Of a stretch of DNA of 64,000 nt, positions 9,446 through 17,298 are shown piece after piece. A program made the position numbers and the translations under genes. Numbering within the stretch: the stretch's first letter is position 1; every line of letters begins with the position of its first letter. Under the pieces are notes generated by a model. The model had not been told where the DNA came from. It saw only the letters and a list, made by a program, of their open reading frames with translations, and ran no database searches. Location of the stretch: assembly GCA_001874305.1 (NCBI GenBank), contig MPCU01000012.1, positions 1 through 64,000 of the forward strand, in the 5' to 3' direction. Origin of the DNA: Bacteriovorax sp. MedPE-SWde. GTDB taxonomy: Bacteria > Bdellovibrionota > Bacteriovoracia > Bacteriovoracales > Bacteriovoracaceae.

Positions 9446-10897
9446 ATGCTTTTAAAGAGAAAAGATAAGATTACTAAATCTTATGATGTAATTGTCATTG
9501 GTTCGGGACTCGCAGGTATGACTGCAGCAAATAAGCTGGCACGTGATGGAAGATCTGTTCTACTACTTGAAGCACATAATAAATTAGGTGGCTTTGCTAC
9601 TTGGTTTAGAAGAAATGCTGAGAAGGGAGAGAAGCACATATTTGATATTTCTCTTCACGGGTTTCCTGTTGGAATGATTAAAACTTGTCGTCGTCACTGG
9701 TCGCGTGAAATTGCTGATTGTATTGAGCGAGTTGATAAAATTAGATTCGTAAATCCACAGTTTGATATTTCTACAGACTTTACTAAAGAAGATTATATTA
9801 AGATTCTTGTTGAAAAGTTTGGACTGACTGAAGAAGAAGTTACGGGTTTCTTTAAAGAACTTCGTGAAATGAACTTCTACGATGACAATTCATTTAAAAA
9901 TGCTGATCTCTTTGAAAAGTATTTCCCTGGAAGAAATGATGTAATGAGATTTCTCCTAGAGCCAATGGCGTATGCTAATGGCTCTACATTAGAAGATGAA
10001 GCTATAACTTTTGGGATAGTCTTTTCTAATTTTATGAATAAGGGTGCTTACATCTTTAGAGGTGGGACGGATAAACTTATTGGGATGATGAGGGATGAGC
10101 TTGTATCAAATGGTGTTGATATTAAATTACATACCCTCGTAAATGAGATCTCTGTTGAAGATGGTGTTACTACAGGTGTAAAAATTGGAGATGATCATAT
10201 TTCTTCAAAAACGGTTATATCAAATTCATCACTACACAATACGATTTTTAAAATGGTAGGCGAGAAGAATCTTTCTTCTGAATATGTAGAAAAGGCCCGA
10301 GAAGTTAGAATCAACACTTCAAGTTGCCAGGTTTTCATGGGCCTTAAAGATGGAGAGTCTATACCTAATGTTGGCGAGCTGATTTTCTATTCTGATTCTG
10401 ATAAATTTGATACGGAGCTACTTTTGTCTCCTGAGGCACATAGCCAAACTTTCTCAATATACTACCCTGATATGAGACCCCACTTACCTCAGAAATATGC
10501 GATAGTTTCTTCAATGAATGCTCGCTATGATGATTGGGCGAACCTATCACCAGAGGAATATGAAAAGAGAAAAGATTTTATAATAGAAAAGGCGCTTCTT
10601 ACTATTGAAAAACTAATTCCAGGTGTTAGAGATAAGATTGAGCATGTTAATGCTTCGACTCCTTTAACGATCGAAAAATATACTCATCATCACTTTGGTT
10701 CAAGTTTTGGAACAAAGTTTGAAGGTCTTGAAGTTTCAAAAGATCTGACAAAAGAAGTCACGGGTCTCTACCATAGTGGATCAGTTGGAATCATTATGTC
10801 AGGTTGGTTAGGGGCCGCAAATTATGGTGTCATTCAAGCACACGACTTAAATACTTACTTAGATAAAAAAAATAGTGAAGAGGTTAATCATGTTTAA
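9446..10897 (+). CDS. CrtI/phytoene-desaturase-like FAD oxidoreductase
   Basis: 483 residues. The N-terminal dinucleotide-binding motif is VIVIGSGLAGMTAANKLARDG, followed by LLLEAHNKLGG. The C-terminal FAD motif of the CrtI/carotenoid isomerase/retinol saturase family is GLYHSGSVGIIMSGWLGAANYG. Family members desaturate, saturate or isomerise polyene chains. Here the gene is followed by fabG, fabZ and fabI with overlaps or gaps of a few bases, so an acyl chain is a likelier substrate than a carotenoid. A paralogue of the same family lies in the ole operon (20827-22206). Confidence 0.85.
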   Translation: MLLKRKDKITKSYDVIVIGSGLAGMTAANKLARDGRSVLLLEAHNKLGGFATWFRRNAEKGEKHIFDISLHGFPVGMIKTCRRHWSREIADCIERVDKIRFVNPQFDISTDFTKEDYIKILVEKFGLTEEEVTGFFKELREMNFYDDNSFKNADLFEKYFPGRNDVMRFLLEPMAYANGSTLEDEAITFGIVFSNFMNKGAYIFRGGTDKLIGMMRDELVSNGVDIKLHTLVNEISVEDGVTTGVKIGDDHISSKTVISNSSLHNTIFKMVGEKNLSSEYVEKAREVRINTSSCQVFMGLKDGESIPNVGELIFYSDSDKFDTELLLSPEAHSQTFSIYYPDMRPHLPQKYAIVSSMNARYDDWANLSPEEYEKRKDFIIEKALLTIEKLIPGVRDKIEHVNASTPLTIEKYTHHHFGSSFGTKFEGLEVSKDLTKEVTGLYHSGSVGIIMSGWLGAANYGVIQAHDLNTYLDKKNSEEVNHV

Positions 10898-11630
10898 TTT
10901 TCAAGATCAAGTTGCCATTGTTACTGGTGGAACGAGAGGGATCGGTAGAGGTATCACTGAATCATTCTTAAAGGCCGGTGCACAAGTTGTCGCAACATAT
11001 GCGTCTAATGATGATGCTGCTAATAAGTTTAAAGATGAATTAGGTGAACTAGGTAAAGGTCTTTACTTAAGAAAGTTTGATGTATCCAATTCTCAAGAAG
11101 TGGAATCTTTTTGGAATGAAATAACATCATCATTTGAAAAAATTGATATTCTTATAAATAACTCAGGAATAAGAAAGGACAACTTAACTCCTGTTATGCC
11201 AGATGAGGATTGGACGAGAGTACTTGATATCAATCTATCAGGTTCTTTTTATATGACTAAGAGGGCAGTAAATCACTTCTTAGGTAATCGTTACGGAAGA
11301 ATTGTTAATATGAGCTCTGTTGGTGGGTCTCTTGGGCTTCCTGGACAGGCCAACTATGCTGCTTCAAAAGCAGGTCAAGTTGCGATGAGTAAGACTGTAT
11401 CTAAGGAAGTTGGTAAAAAAGGAATTACTATAAATAATGTATGCCCTGGTTTTATCGAGACTGAGTTGATTGCAGATCTTCCTGCTGAACAAGTTAAAGA
11501 GTATAAGAAACAAGTTCCAATGAGAAGATTTGGGAAAGTTGAAGAAGTTGCACACGCTGTTATGTTCCTATCTAGTAAAGAGGCGGGATATATTACAGGT
11601 GCAAGTTTAGAAGTTACTGGTGGTCTATAA
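10890..11630 (+). CDS. fabG: 3-oxoacyl-ACP reductase (FabG-like SDR)
   Basis: 246 residues from the ATG at 10890, which has GAAGAGG seven bases upstream; an in-frame GTG at 10875 is less well placed. It is a classical short-chain dehydrogenase: TGGTRGIGRGITE cofactor loop, NNSGI, active-site Ser in NMSSVGG, YAASK catalytic Tyr/Lys, and the FabG-like tail YITGASLEVTGGL. It reduces 3-oxoacyl-ACP with NADPH in type II fatty-acid synthesis. The start overlaps the oxidoreductase by 8 bases, and the stop overlaps fabZ by one. The context suggests a pathway-specific copy rather than the housekeeping FabG. Confidence 0.9.
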   Translation: MFNFQDQVAIVTGGTRGIGRGITESFLKAGAQVVATYASNDDAANKFKDELGELGKGLYLRKFDVSNSQEVESFWNEITSSFEKIDILINNSGIRKDNLTPVMPDEDWTRVLDINLSGSFYMTKRAVNHFLGNRYGRIVNMSSVGGSLGLPGQANYAASKAGQVAMSKTVSKEVGKKGITINNVCPGFIETELIADLPAEQVKEYKKQVPMRRFGKVEEVAHAVMFLSSKEAGYITGASLEVTGGL

Positions 11631-12043
11631 TGTCTGAAGTTATAACAGATCTTATTCCACAACGTGCACCATTTCTCTTTGTCGATAAGATCATTGAAAG
11701 AGGTGATGCTAAGATTGTTACTAGTTACAATGTAACAGGTGAAGAAGAATTTTTTAAGGGTCATTTTCCTGGAAATCCAATAATGCCAGGAGTAATCCTA
11801 CAAGAGGCCCTATTTCAAACAGGTGCCTGTCTAATGGCCAAGATCGGTAATTCTGGGCTAGGCGTTGTAACTAAAGTTGGTAATGCTAGATTTAAAAATC
11901 TTGTTAGACCTGGAGACGAGCTTGTGATGGAAGTTGAGCTTGTCGAAAATATAGGAAATGCTTACTACTTTAAGGGTAAGACACGAGTAAGTGGAAAGAT
12001 GGCCGTGGCCATTGAATTTACTTGTGCAAAAATTGAGGAATAA
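11630..12043 (+). CDS. fabZ: 3-hydroxyacyl-ACP dehydratase (FabZ)
   Basis: 137 residues, a single hotdog domain of usual FabZ length. The active-site segment is GHFPGNPIMPGVILQEA, with catalytic His45 and Glu59 in place. It dehydrates 3-hydroxyacyl-ACP to trans-2-enoyl-ACP. It starts in a TAATG overlap with fabG and ends three bases before fabI, so fabG, fabZ and fabI give a complete reduction-dehydration-reduction set. The ketosynthase and carrier protein are absent from this operon but present in the ole operon ten kilobases away. Confidence 0.92.
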   Translation: MSEVITDLIPQRAPFLFVDKIIERGDAKIVTSYNVTGEEEFFKGHFPGNPIMPGVILQEALFQTGACLMAKIGNSGLGVVTKVGNARFKNLVRPGDELVMEVELVENIGNAYYFKGKTRVSGKMAVAIEFTCAKIEE

Positions 12044-12046
12044 AAA

Positions 12047-12835
12047 ATGTCTTTTTTAGCTGTTGATTCAAAAACTTTTCTAATTGCAGGTGTTTCTAAT
12101 AGAAAGAGTGTTGCTTATTTTAGTGCTAAAACTTTAAAAGAAGAAGGTGCTAATCTTATCTTTACTGTCCAATCAGAAGATCATAAGGCCCGTGTTAATA
12201 AACTCTTTCCTGACTGTGATGTTTATATCTTAGATGTTGAGTCAGAAGCAGCTATTAAAGAGTTTGGAAGTACTCTGTGTGATAATCAAGTTAAGCTTGA
12301 TGGCTTTCTTCATTCAATTGCATTTGCAAACTTAAGTGAGCCAAAACCATTTCATGAAACAACTTGGACAGACTTTCAACAGGCAACTCAGATTTCGTCT
12401 TTCTCTCTAGTACAAATGAGTAATGCAATAAAAGAATGTTTTAATGTAGATGCAGGAGTTGTGACAATTTCTATTTCTGATACTAAGGCCACAAGTTACG
12501 GGTATATGGGACCCGTTAAATCTATGCTTGATACAACGACTGCTTACTTGGCGAAAAGTTTTTCTGAGTTTTCTAGAGTGAGATTTAATGCTGTTTGTTC
12601 TGGTCCTCTAAAGACCTCGGCATCTGCAGGTATACCTGGATATATTAATAATTACCTCTTTGCTGAAAAGTTAACAATGAGAAAAGAAGCTCTTGCGACA
12701 CAAGAGGTTGCTGATACTGTTGTTTACTTACTGAGTCCTAGGTCTTCCGGGATAAATGCGACGGGGATTCTTGTTGATGCAGGAATGAGATCTAATCACT
12801 TTGATCAAGATGTCGTAAACAAAGTGGCGGAATAA
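12047..12835 (+). CDS. fabI: enoyl-ACP reductase (FabI type)
   Basis: 262 residues, an SDR-fold enoyl reductase. FabI features include the N-terminal FLIAGVSNRKSVAYFSAKTL cofactor region and the Y-x6-K active site YGYMGPVK. The C-terminal segment GILVDAGMRSNHF is in the usual place. It performs the last step of each elongation round, reducing enoyl-ACP with NAD(P)H. It is last in the operon and is followed by a GC-rich hairpin. If chain unsaturation is kept in the product, this enzyme would have to act selectively; that is speculation. Confidence 0.88.
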   Translation: MSFLAVDSKTFLIAGVSNRKSVAYFSAKTLKEEGANLIFTVQSEDHKARVNKLFPDCDVYILDVESEAAIKEFGSTLCDNQVKLDGFLHSIAFANLSEPKPFHETTWTDFQQATQISSFSLVQMSNAIKECFNVDAGVVTISISDTKATSYGYMGPVKSMLDTTTAYLAKSFSEFSRVRFNAVCSGPLKTSASAGIPGYINNYLFAEKLTMRKEALATQEVADTVVYLLSPRSSGINATGILVDAGMRSNHFDQDVVNKVAE

Positions 12836-12845
12836 ATCCGCCACT
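12823..12845. terminator. hairpin between fabI and the peroxiredoxin gene
   Basis: AGTGGCGG and CCGCCACT form a perfect 8-bp GC-rich stem with a 7-base loop containing the fabI stop. It is followed by AGTATTTT. It sits between convergent genes and could end transcripts from both sides; the T-run is weak. Confidence 0.5.
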
Positions 12846-12851
12846 AGTATT

Positions 12852-13586
12852 TTACATATTAAAGTATTTTTCTAAATCATCTCTTCCACCAATCTGTTTA
12901 CCATCGATGAAAATTTGAGGAACTTTATGTGCTCCAGTTACAGCAAATAAGGCCTGATTACTTGCATCTCTGCCAAGAACGATTTCGTTGTATACATATC
13001 CTTTCTCCTTTAATATTTCTTTTGCTCTTAAACAATGTGGACACCCTGGTCTTGTAAATAGAGATACTGACTCTGGTGCTTTAGCTTCTGGGTTTAAGTA
13101 GTTAAGCATAGTGTCTGCGTCACTAACTTCAAATGGATCACCAGGCTTATCTGGCTCAATGAATGCTTTTTCAACAACTCCATCATTAACTACCATTGAG
13201 TATCTCCATGTTCTCTTTCCAAAACCTAGATCACTCTTATCTACAAGAAGTCCAATCCCTTGTGTGAAATCACCATTTCCATCTGGAAGTACTTTAATAT
13301 TTTGCGCCTCTTGGTCTTTTGACCATGCATCCATAACAAATGGGTCATTTACTGATAGAACATAAATATCATCAACACCTTCAGACTTCATAACGTTTGC
13401 AAGCTCATTATATCTCGGTAAATGTGTACTTGAGCAAGTTGGAGTGTAAGCTCCAGGTAATGCAAAAATAACAACTTTCTTACCTGCAAATACTTCTTTA
13501 TTTGTTAAAGTAATTAGTGATCCGTCTTTAATGATCTTAAAGTCGTTTGTTGGAACTTTCTTTCCTTCAATATTTTCAAAACTCAT
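12852..13586 (-). CDS. peroxiredoxin-glutaredoxin fusion (Prx5/Grx hybrid)
   Basis: 244 residues from the ATG at 13586, which has GGAGG at proper spacing; an in-frame ATG four codons earlier lies inside that ribosome site. The N-terminal ~165 residues are a Prx5-type peroxiredoxin with the peroxidatic Cys in PGAYTPTCSSTHLPRYNELA. The C-terminal ~75 residues are a glutaredoxin with CPHC in TRPGCPHCLRA and the glutathione-site VPQIFIDGKQIGG. Such fusions reduce hydroperoxides using glutathione directly. It is monocistronic. Confidence 0.93.
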   Translation of the reverse strand: MSFENIEGKKVPTNDFKIIKDGSLITLTNKEVFAGKKVVIFALPGAYTPTCSSTHLPRYNELANVMKSEGVDDIYVLSVNDPFVMDAWSKDQEAQNIKVLPDGNGDFTQGIGLLVDKSDLGFGKRTWRYSMVVNDGVVEKAFIEPDKPGDPFEVSDADTMLNYLNPEAKAPESVSLFTRPGCPHCLRAKEILKEKGYVYNEIVLGRDASNQALFAVTGAHKVPQIFIDGKQIGGRDDLEKYFNM

Positions 13587-13718
13587 TTTAACCTCCATAG
13601 TTAATTTTAGAGTGTTTCTTATTTCTTGTATTGATTATCGTATAAAAAGCAGCATAGTTGAAATCAATTAAATAAATCAGCCGATAGGTTATATCTAATG
13701 ATATTTTGACCTAATATA

Positions 13719-13848
13719 TCGGAAATAGGAGTGCGAGATCCGTGTTTAAGGGTGTTCTTTGTGTTTGTCGACAAGATAAGTATAATTTGTCTCTAGGAAT
13801 GAGAAGTTACCCTTGCTGCACGTTGGATCTCAAGTAATTTCATCCCGA
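13719..13848 (+). promoter_or_regulatory. nested inverted repeats, probable structured leader or small RNA
   Basis: Successive complementary arms nest around one axis. TCGG 13719-13722 pairs with CCGA 13845-13848. AAAT 13723-13726 pairs with ATTT 13837-13840, and GAGATCC 13735-13741 with GGATCTC 13825-13831. GTG 13742-13744 pairs with CAC 13819-13821, and AAGGGT 13748-13753 with ACCCTT 13809-13814. A terminal GACAA/TTGTC hairpin lies in the central loop. It ends 27 bases before the ATG at 13876, so it is either a structured 5' leader or a separate small RNA. I do not recognise a known riboswitch or 6S core. Confidence 0.5.
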
Positions 13849-13875
13849 GTCATTTTATGATTTTTGGGGGTGGTA

Positions 13876-15960
13876 ATGAGAGTCTTAAACGTATTTATTG
13901 AAGTTCTCGCATTCACATTTTTATTTTCATCTAGTCCTGTTTTTGCAGGAGAATTCTCTACATTTGAAAAGGGCGCTGCCTTTGGAAATGTCGCAAATGG
14001 CACTGAAGCATTGGATCCTAGTGATATCCGAAATTTTTCTAATATCTATGGCCAAATACTAAGCTCGTATAACTCAACCTACGATTCTATTGGAAGCCGT
14101 CTTGCTAAAGATGCTGCTAATGGATTCTTTGGTGGAATAAATATGATTGGATGGCGCCATGCCAATGAGTTTTCAAACTTTAAAGTTTCTTTTAATCGCT
14201 CAATTGCCCCAAGTTTATTTCAAGAGGATAAGTTTATTGTTTCTGATGAGATGATCGTTGAAATTGATGCTTCTAAGTTCTTAAAGAAAATGGCGGATGA
14301 GGATGTTATCAATATTTCTGATCAAAACCTTGCGGCCTTTGCTGGCCTCGCATTCAAGAGGACTATGAGGTTTAACCACTTTGCTTCGAGTGTAGAAGAT
14401 GGTCTTCAGACAAATTTTGATAAATTATTCTTTATGTTCAAATACTTTAATGGTGATAAATTCCATAAATTGTCACCATATGACTTTCTTATAAAAGAAG
14501 ATAGGTTTACTGTTAATGCAGGAGCTATGGCAACCGTGCCTATTTATACTTATGGTGCAATTGGTGCTGGTGTTCTCTATAAATATGAAAAGAAATCAAA
14601 AGTTTCTATCCAAAAGATTGGCCCACTGGATGAAGCTGAGGAAAATGAAAATATCCGATTAACTGTTGAAGATACCAGAGGGACATCAGCAGGTGCAAAT
14701 GTAACATTAGTTGTAGATTTTTTTAAATTACTTCAAATGACACTGTTAAGTTATGATTTTGAATATACTTACTCTAAGACTTATAAGACATACTTATCTT
14801 TGTATGATGAGGACTTAAGAAATATTGATAAAATGTCTAAGGTTAAAAATTTATTAAGGTTTAAGTCTTTTGATCCTGTTATTTTTGCAAATAATATTAA
14901 ATCTAAAGAATTAAGACAGAAAGAAATCCAAAAATCTCGCTATCTTGCTTTTATATTTGGTGGTGTAAAAAACTCTCAGACTGAATATACTGAAATTGTA
15001 AAAGATGGGAAATTAAGGAAGTTCTTTACACATAATTATGAAAAGCTTCGCTATAGAGAAAACTTCTTTTCTAAGATACTTACTTCCATTCTAGGTAAGC
15101 TTATTGGCTATGATCAACTTGCAGCTAGAACCGAGGTTAATTCTAAAGCAGTTGAAATTAGTTATGAAGCCGACCTTGATCTTTTAAAGTCAAAAAGAGA
15201 TTACAATATATTCAATAAGAATGTATTTACAATGGGGTTTGAGAGTAAGATTAGAGTTAATCAAAAAACCAGGTTAAATGCTAAGAAAATTGAATCAAAA
15301 ATGAGACAGGCGATTGCTCAAAGAAGTAATAGCTATTCTAAGTTCAAGATGGCCTTTGATACAACAAATATATCTGCTCCATCCGAATTTACTTCGCAAA
15401 TTATGCTTGATAATTCTAATGTACAAAGGTTCATGAAGCTTTCTGCCTCTAGTGTTTTTTCTAAGTTCAAGTCAGTTTGTCGTGGAAAATCTAGGGGACT
15501 CTTTGGAAAGCTGAGGTCTTTATTTAGTTCTTGTCGTAGAAGATTATATGGAAACTATAATTCATTTCTTAAGGAGTGGACGACTACAAATTACGATGGA
15601 AATGTGTATAAGAAATGTAAGAGAAAGTATCGTTGGAGATACTTATTTAGAAGATCTAAAAGAACAGCAATGATTCAAAAATGTATGGAGATTTCTTATA
15701 AGAAGAAGCGTAATATTCAAATGCTAGAACTTCCTCTATGGAAATTCAAAGATGTTGCAAATAATATGAATAACTATATTGTTGATGTAAGAGATTTAAA
15801 TTACTTCTTTGGGTCATTTAGCAATAAAGGAAGCTTTAGTGCTATGTTAAATGGAAACACTCCATATAAGTCATACTATTCAGAAGGTAGTGATAAGCAA
15901 AATATTCTTACACAGTTCAAGGTGAACAATCAACTGCGCTCACCAGCAAGTTTAAAATAA
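13876..15960 (+). CDS. large secreted protein of unknown function (four-Cys family)
   Basis: 694 residues from the ATG at 13876, preceded by GGGGGTGG; the in-frame TTG at 13864 is less likely. A signal peptide (about 1-24, ending VFAGE) is followed by a long region with amphipathic strands. Four cysteines lie at residues 535, 553, 581 and 603 in a very Lys/Arg-rich segment (SSCRRRLYGN, YKKCKRKYRW, IQKCMEISYKKK). A ~90-residue tail follows. The same cysteine arrangement closes the 1028-residue protein at 26142. No family is recognised. The last 9 bases overlap the convergent receiver gene. Confidence 0.75.
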   Translation: MRVLNVFIEVLAFTFLFSSSPVFAGEFSTFEKGAAFGNVANGTEALDPSDIRNFSNIYGQILSSYNSTYDSIGSRLAKDAANGFFGGINMIGWRHANEFSNFKVSFNRSIAPSLFQEDKFIVSDEMIVEIDASKFLKKMADEDVINISDQNLAAFAGLAFKRTMRFNHFASSVEDGLQTNFDKLFFMFKYFNGDKFHKLSPYDFLIKEDRFTVNAGAMATVPIYTYGAIGAGVLYKYEKKSKVSIQKIGPLDEAEENENIRLTVEDTRGTSAGANVTLVVDFFKLLQMTLLSYDFEYTYSKTYKTYLSLYDEDLRNIDKMSKVKNLLRFKSFDPVIFANNIKSKELRQKEIQKSRYLAFIFGGVKNSQTEYTEIVKDGKLRKFFTHNYEKLRYRENFFSKILTSILGKLIGYDQLAARTEVNSKAVEISYEADLDLLKSKRDYNIFNKNVFTMGFESKIRVNQKTRLNAKKIESKMRQAIAQRSNSYSKFKMAFDTTNISAPSEFTSQIMLDNSNVQRFMKLSASSVFSKFKSVCRGKSRGLFGKLRSLFSSCRRRLYGNYNSFLKEWTTTNYDGNVYKKCKRKYRWRYLFRRSKRTAMIQKCMEISYKKKRNIQMLELPLWKFKDVANNMNNYIVDVRDLNYFFGSFSNKGSFSAMLNGNTPYKSYYSEGSDKQNILTQFKVNNQLRSPASLK

Positions 15961-16320
15961 CTCTTCGAGTGCTTCCTTAATATTGGAAATACTAAATGGT
16001 TTATTTAGTAAATAATCTACATTAAGGAAGTATTCATGTTCGTCGACTAAGCTTAGTAGGCTCATTGTTTGACCAGATGAAAAAATGATTTTGAAGTCTT
16101 TAAGTTTATCAGTATAGATTGTATCGAGTAACTCTTCACCAGACATAACTGGCATGGAGTTGTCTAATAGCAGAAGATCAATATCTTTAACCTTTATCAA
16201 CTTTAATGCTTCTTCACCATTTTTTGCAGTAAAGCATTTATAGTCTAATGATTCAAAAATCATTGTTAAAATATCTATAATTTCACTCTCGTCATCGACG
16301 AGTAGAACTTTCTTACTCAA
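15952..16320 (-). CDS. CheY-like response regulator receiver
   Basis: 122 residues, a lone receiver domain. The acidic pocket is Asp9/Asp10, the phosphoacceptor Asp53 (LLLLDNSMPVMSG), the switch Ser is at 81-82 and the conserved Lys at 107 (LLNKPFS). It has no output domain. The start is a TTG at 16320 with GAGG six bases upstream, inside the last codons of oleD and only 3 bases past its stop, so it is the last gene of the ole operon. A partner kinase is not adjacent; the orphan histidine kinase at 45342 is one candidate, without direct evidence. Confidence 0.88.
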   Translation of the reverse strand: MSKKVLLVDDESEIIDILTMIFESLDYKCFTAKNGEEALKLIKVKDIDLLLLDNSMPVMSGEELLDTIYTDKLKDFKIIFSSGQTMSLLSLVDEHEYFLNVDYLLNKPFSISNIKEALEELF

Positions 16321-16323
16321 AAA

Positions 16324-17298
16324 TTACCTCAATCTTCGTAATGATTCTTCAATTGTAACCTTTGGTTCATGGCCAAAGTCATTCTTTGCATTCTCGTGAC
16401 TAAAGTAGTGAGATGTTCCAAGTTGGAGTGCCACAAACTTTGTCATAGGAGGATGAATATTGAATATTTTAAACAAGTTTAGAAAAAATTCAATACATGA
16501 ACCTATTTTGTAGGCCTTAGCAACACTTATGCTCTTTTTAACTGGCGGTAAACCTTTGCACTCAAGTATTTGATCAATAAAGTCCCATAGATTTACTGGG
16601 TGCTCTTGACCTATAAAGTATGCCTTTCCTGAGTTTTTTGCTTCTGCTATTAACTCATTAAAGGCATCAACATGTGCTTTAGCTGCATTCTCTACATAAA
16701 TTATATCAACAAGGTTAGTTCTGTCTCCAATTGCCTTGAGCTTTCCTTTGGCCTGTGCAGCTACAAGTCTTGGAATAATATTCTTGTCCCTCTCTCCGTA
16801 TATAAGGTGAGGTCTAATAGAAGTCACTTTGAATTTGTCAGAGTTAAGACCCAGAACATATTCTTCTGCTAACGCCTTAGATTTTGCGTATAAGCTAATA
16901 TACTTCTTTGGATAGGGGATTGTCTCATCACCTTTAATAATCTCTTCTGTTCCAAATACAACGCTTGGAGTACTTGTATAGACGAAAGTTTTAATTCCTT
17001 TATCTATACAGGCATCTGCTAAGTTCTTCGTACCAAGGTAGTTAATTGAGTAAAAGTCTTCCCACTTTCCCCACATTCCAACTTTACTTGCTACATGAAA
17101 AACAGCTTCTATTCCTTCAAGTGCTTTAACGATAGAATCTTTATCTGCAAGGTTTCCCGTTCTTGTTGGGATATTGAGTTGTTCTAGTTCGTCAGTGTGG
17201 GAGCGAGAAAAGTTGATTACATTATGGCCTTGGTCTTTGAGTTCTTTAGCAATATGTAGGCCTAGGAATCCAGAAGCTCCTGTGATGAGAATATTCAC
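16324..17298 (-). CDS. oleD: OleD, 2-alkyl-3-ketoacid reductase
   Basis: 324 residues, an extended SDR of the 3-beta-HSD type. The cofactor loop is GASGFLGLHIAKEL, the active-site Ser/Thr lies in VYTSTPSVVFG and the Tyr/Lys pair in YAKSKALAEEY. In olefin biosynthesis OleD reduces the 2-alkyl-3-ketoacid made by OleA to the 3-hydroxyacid using NADPH. It starts in an ATGA overlap with oleC, and the A-B-C-D order of its neighbours supports the assignment. Taken alone it could be any NAD-dependent epimerase/dehydratase. Confidence 0.88.
   Translation of the reverse strand: MNILITGASGFLGLHIAKELKDQGHNVINFSRSHTDELEQLNIPTRTGNLADKDSIVKALEGIEAVFHVASKVGMWGKWEDFYSINYLGTKNLADACIDKGIKTFVYTSTPSVVFGTEEIIKGDETIPYPKKYISLYAKSKALAEEYVLGLNSDKFKVTSIRPHLIYGERDKNIIPRLVAAQAKGKLKAIGDRTNLVDIIYVENAAKAHVDAFNELIAEAKNSGKAYFIGQEHPVNLWDFIDQILECKGLPPVKKSISVAKAYKIGSCIEFFLNLFKIFNIHPPMTKFVALQLGTSHYFSHENAKNDFGHEPKVTIEESLRRLR

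Noticed and set aside
9446-10897. Carotenoid biosynthesis gene
   Set aside because: No crtB, crtE or other carotenoid gene is nearby; the neighbours are fatty-acid enzymes, so acyl chemistry is more likely despite the CrtI-like fold.
13719-13848. 6S RNA or a known riboswitch
   Set aside because: The general shape is suggestive, but I could not match a conserved core and cannot run a covariance search, so it is reported only as an unidentified structure.
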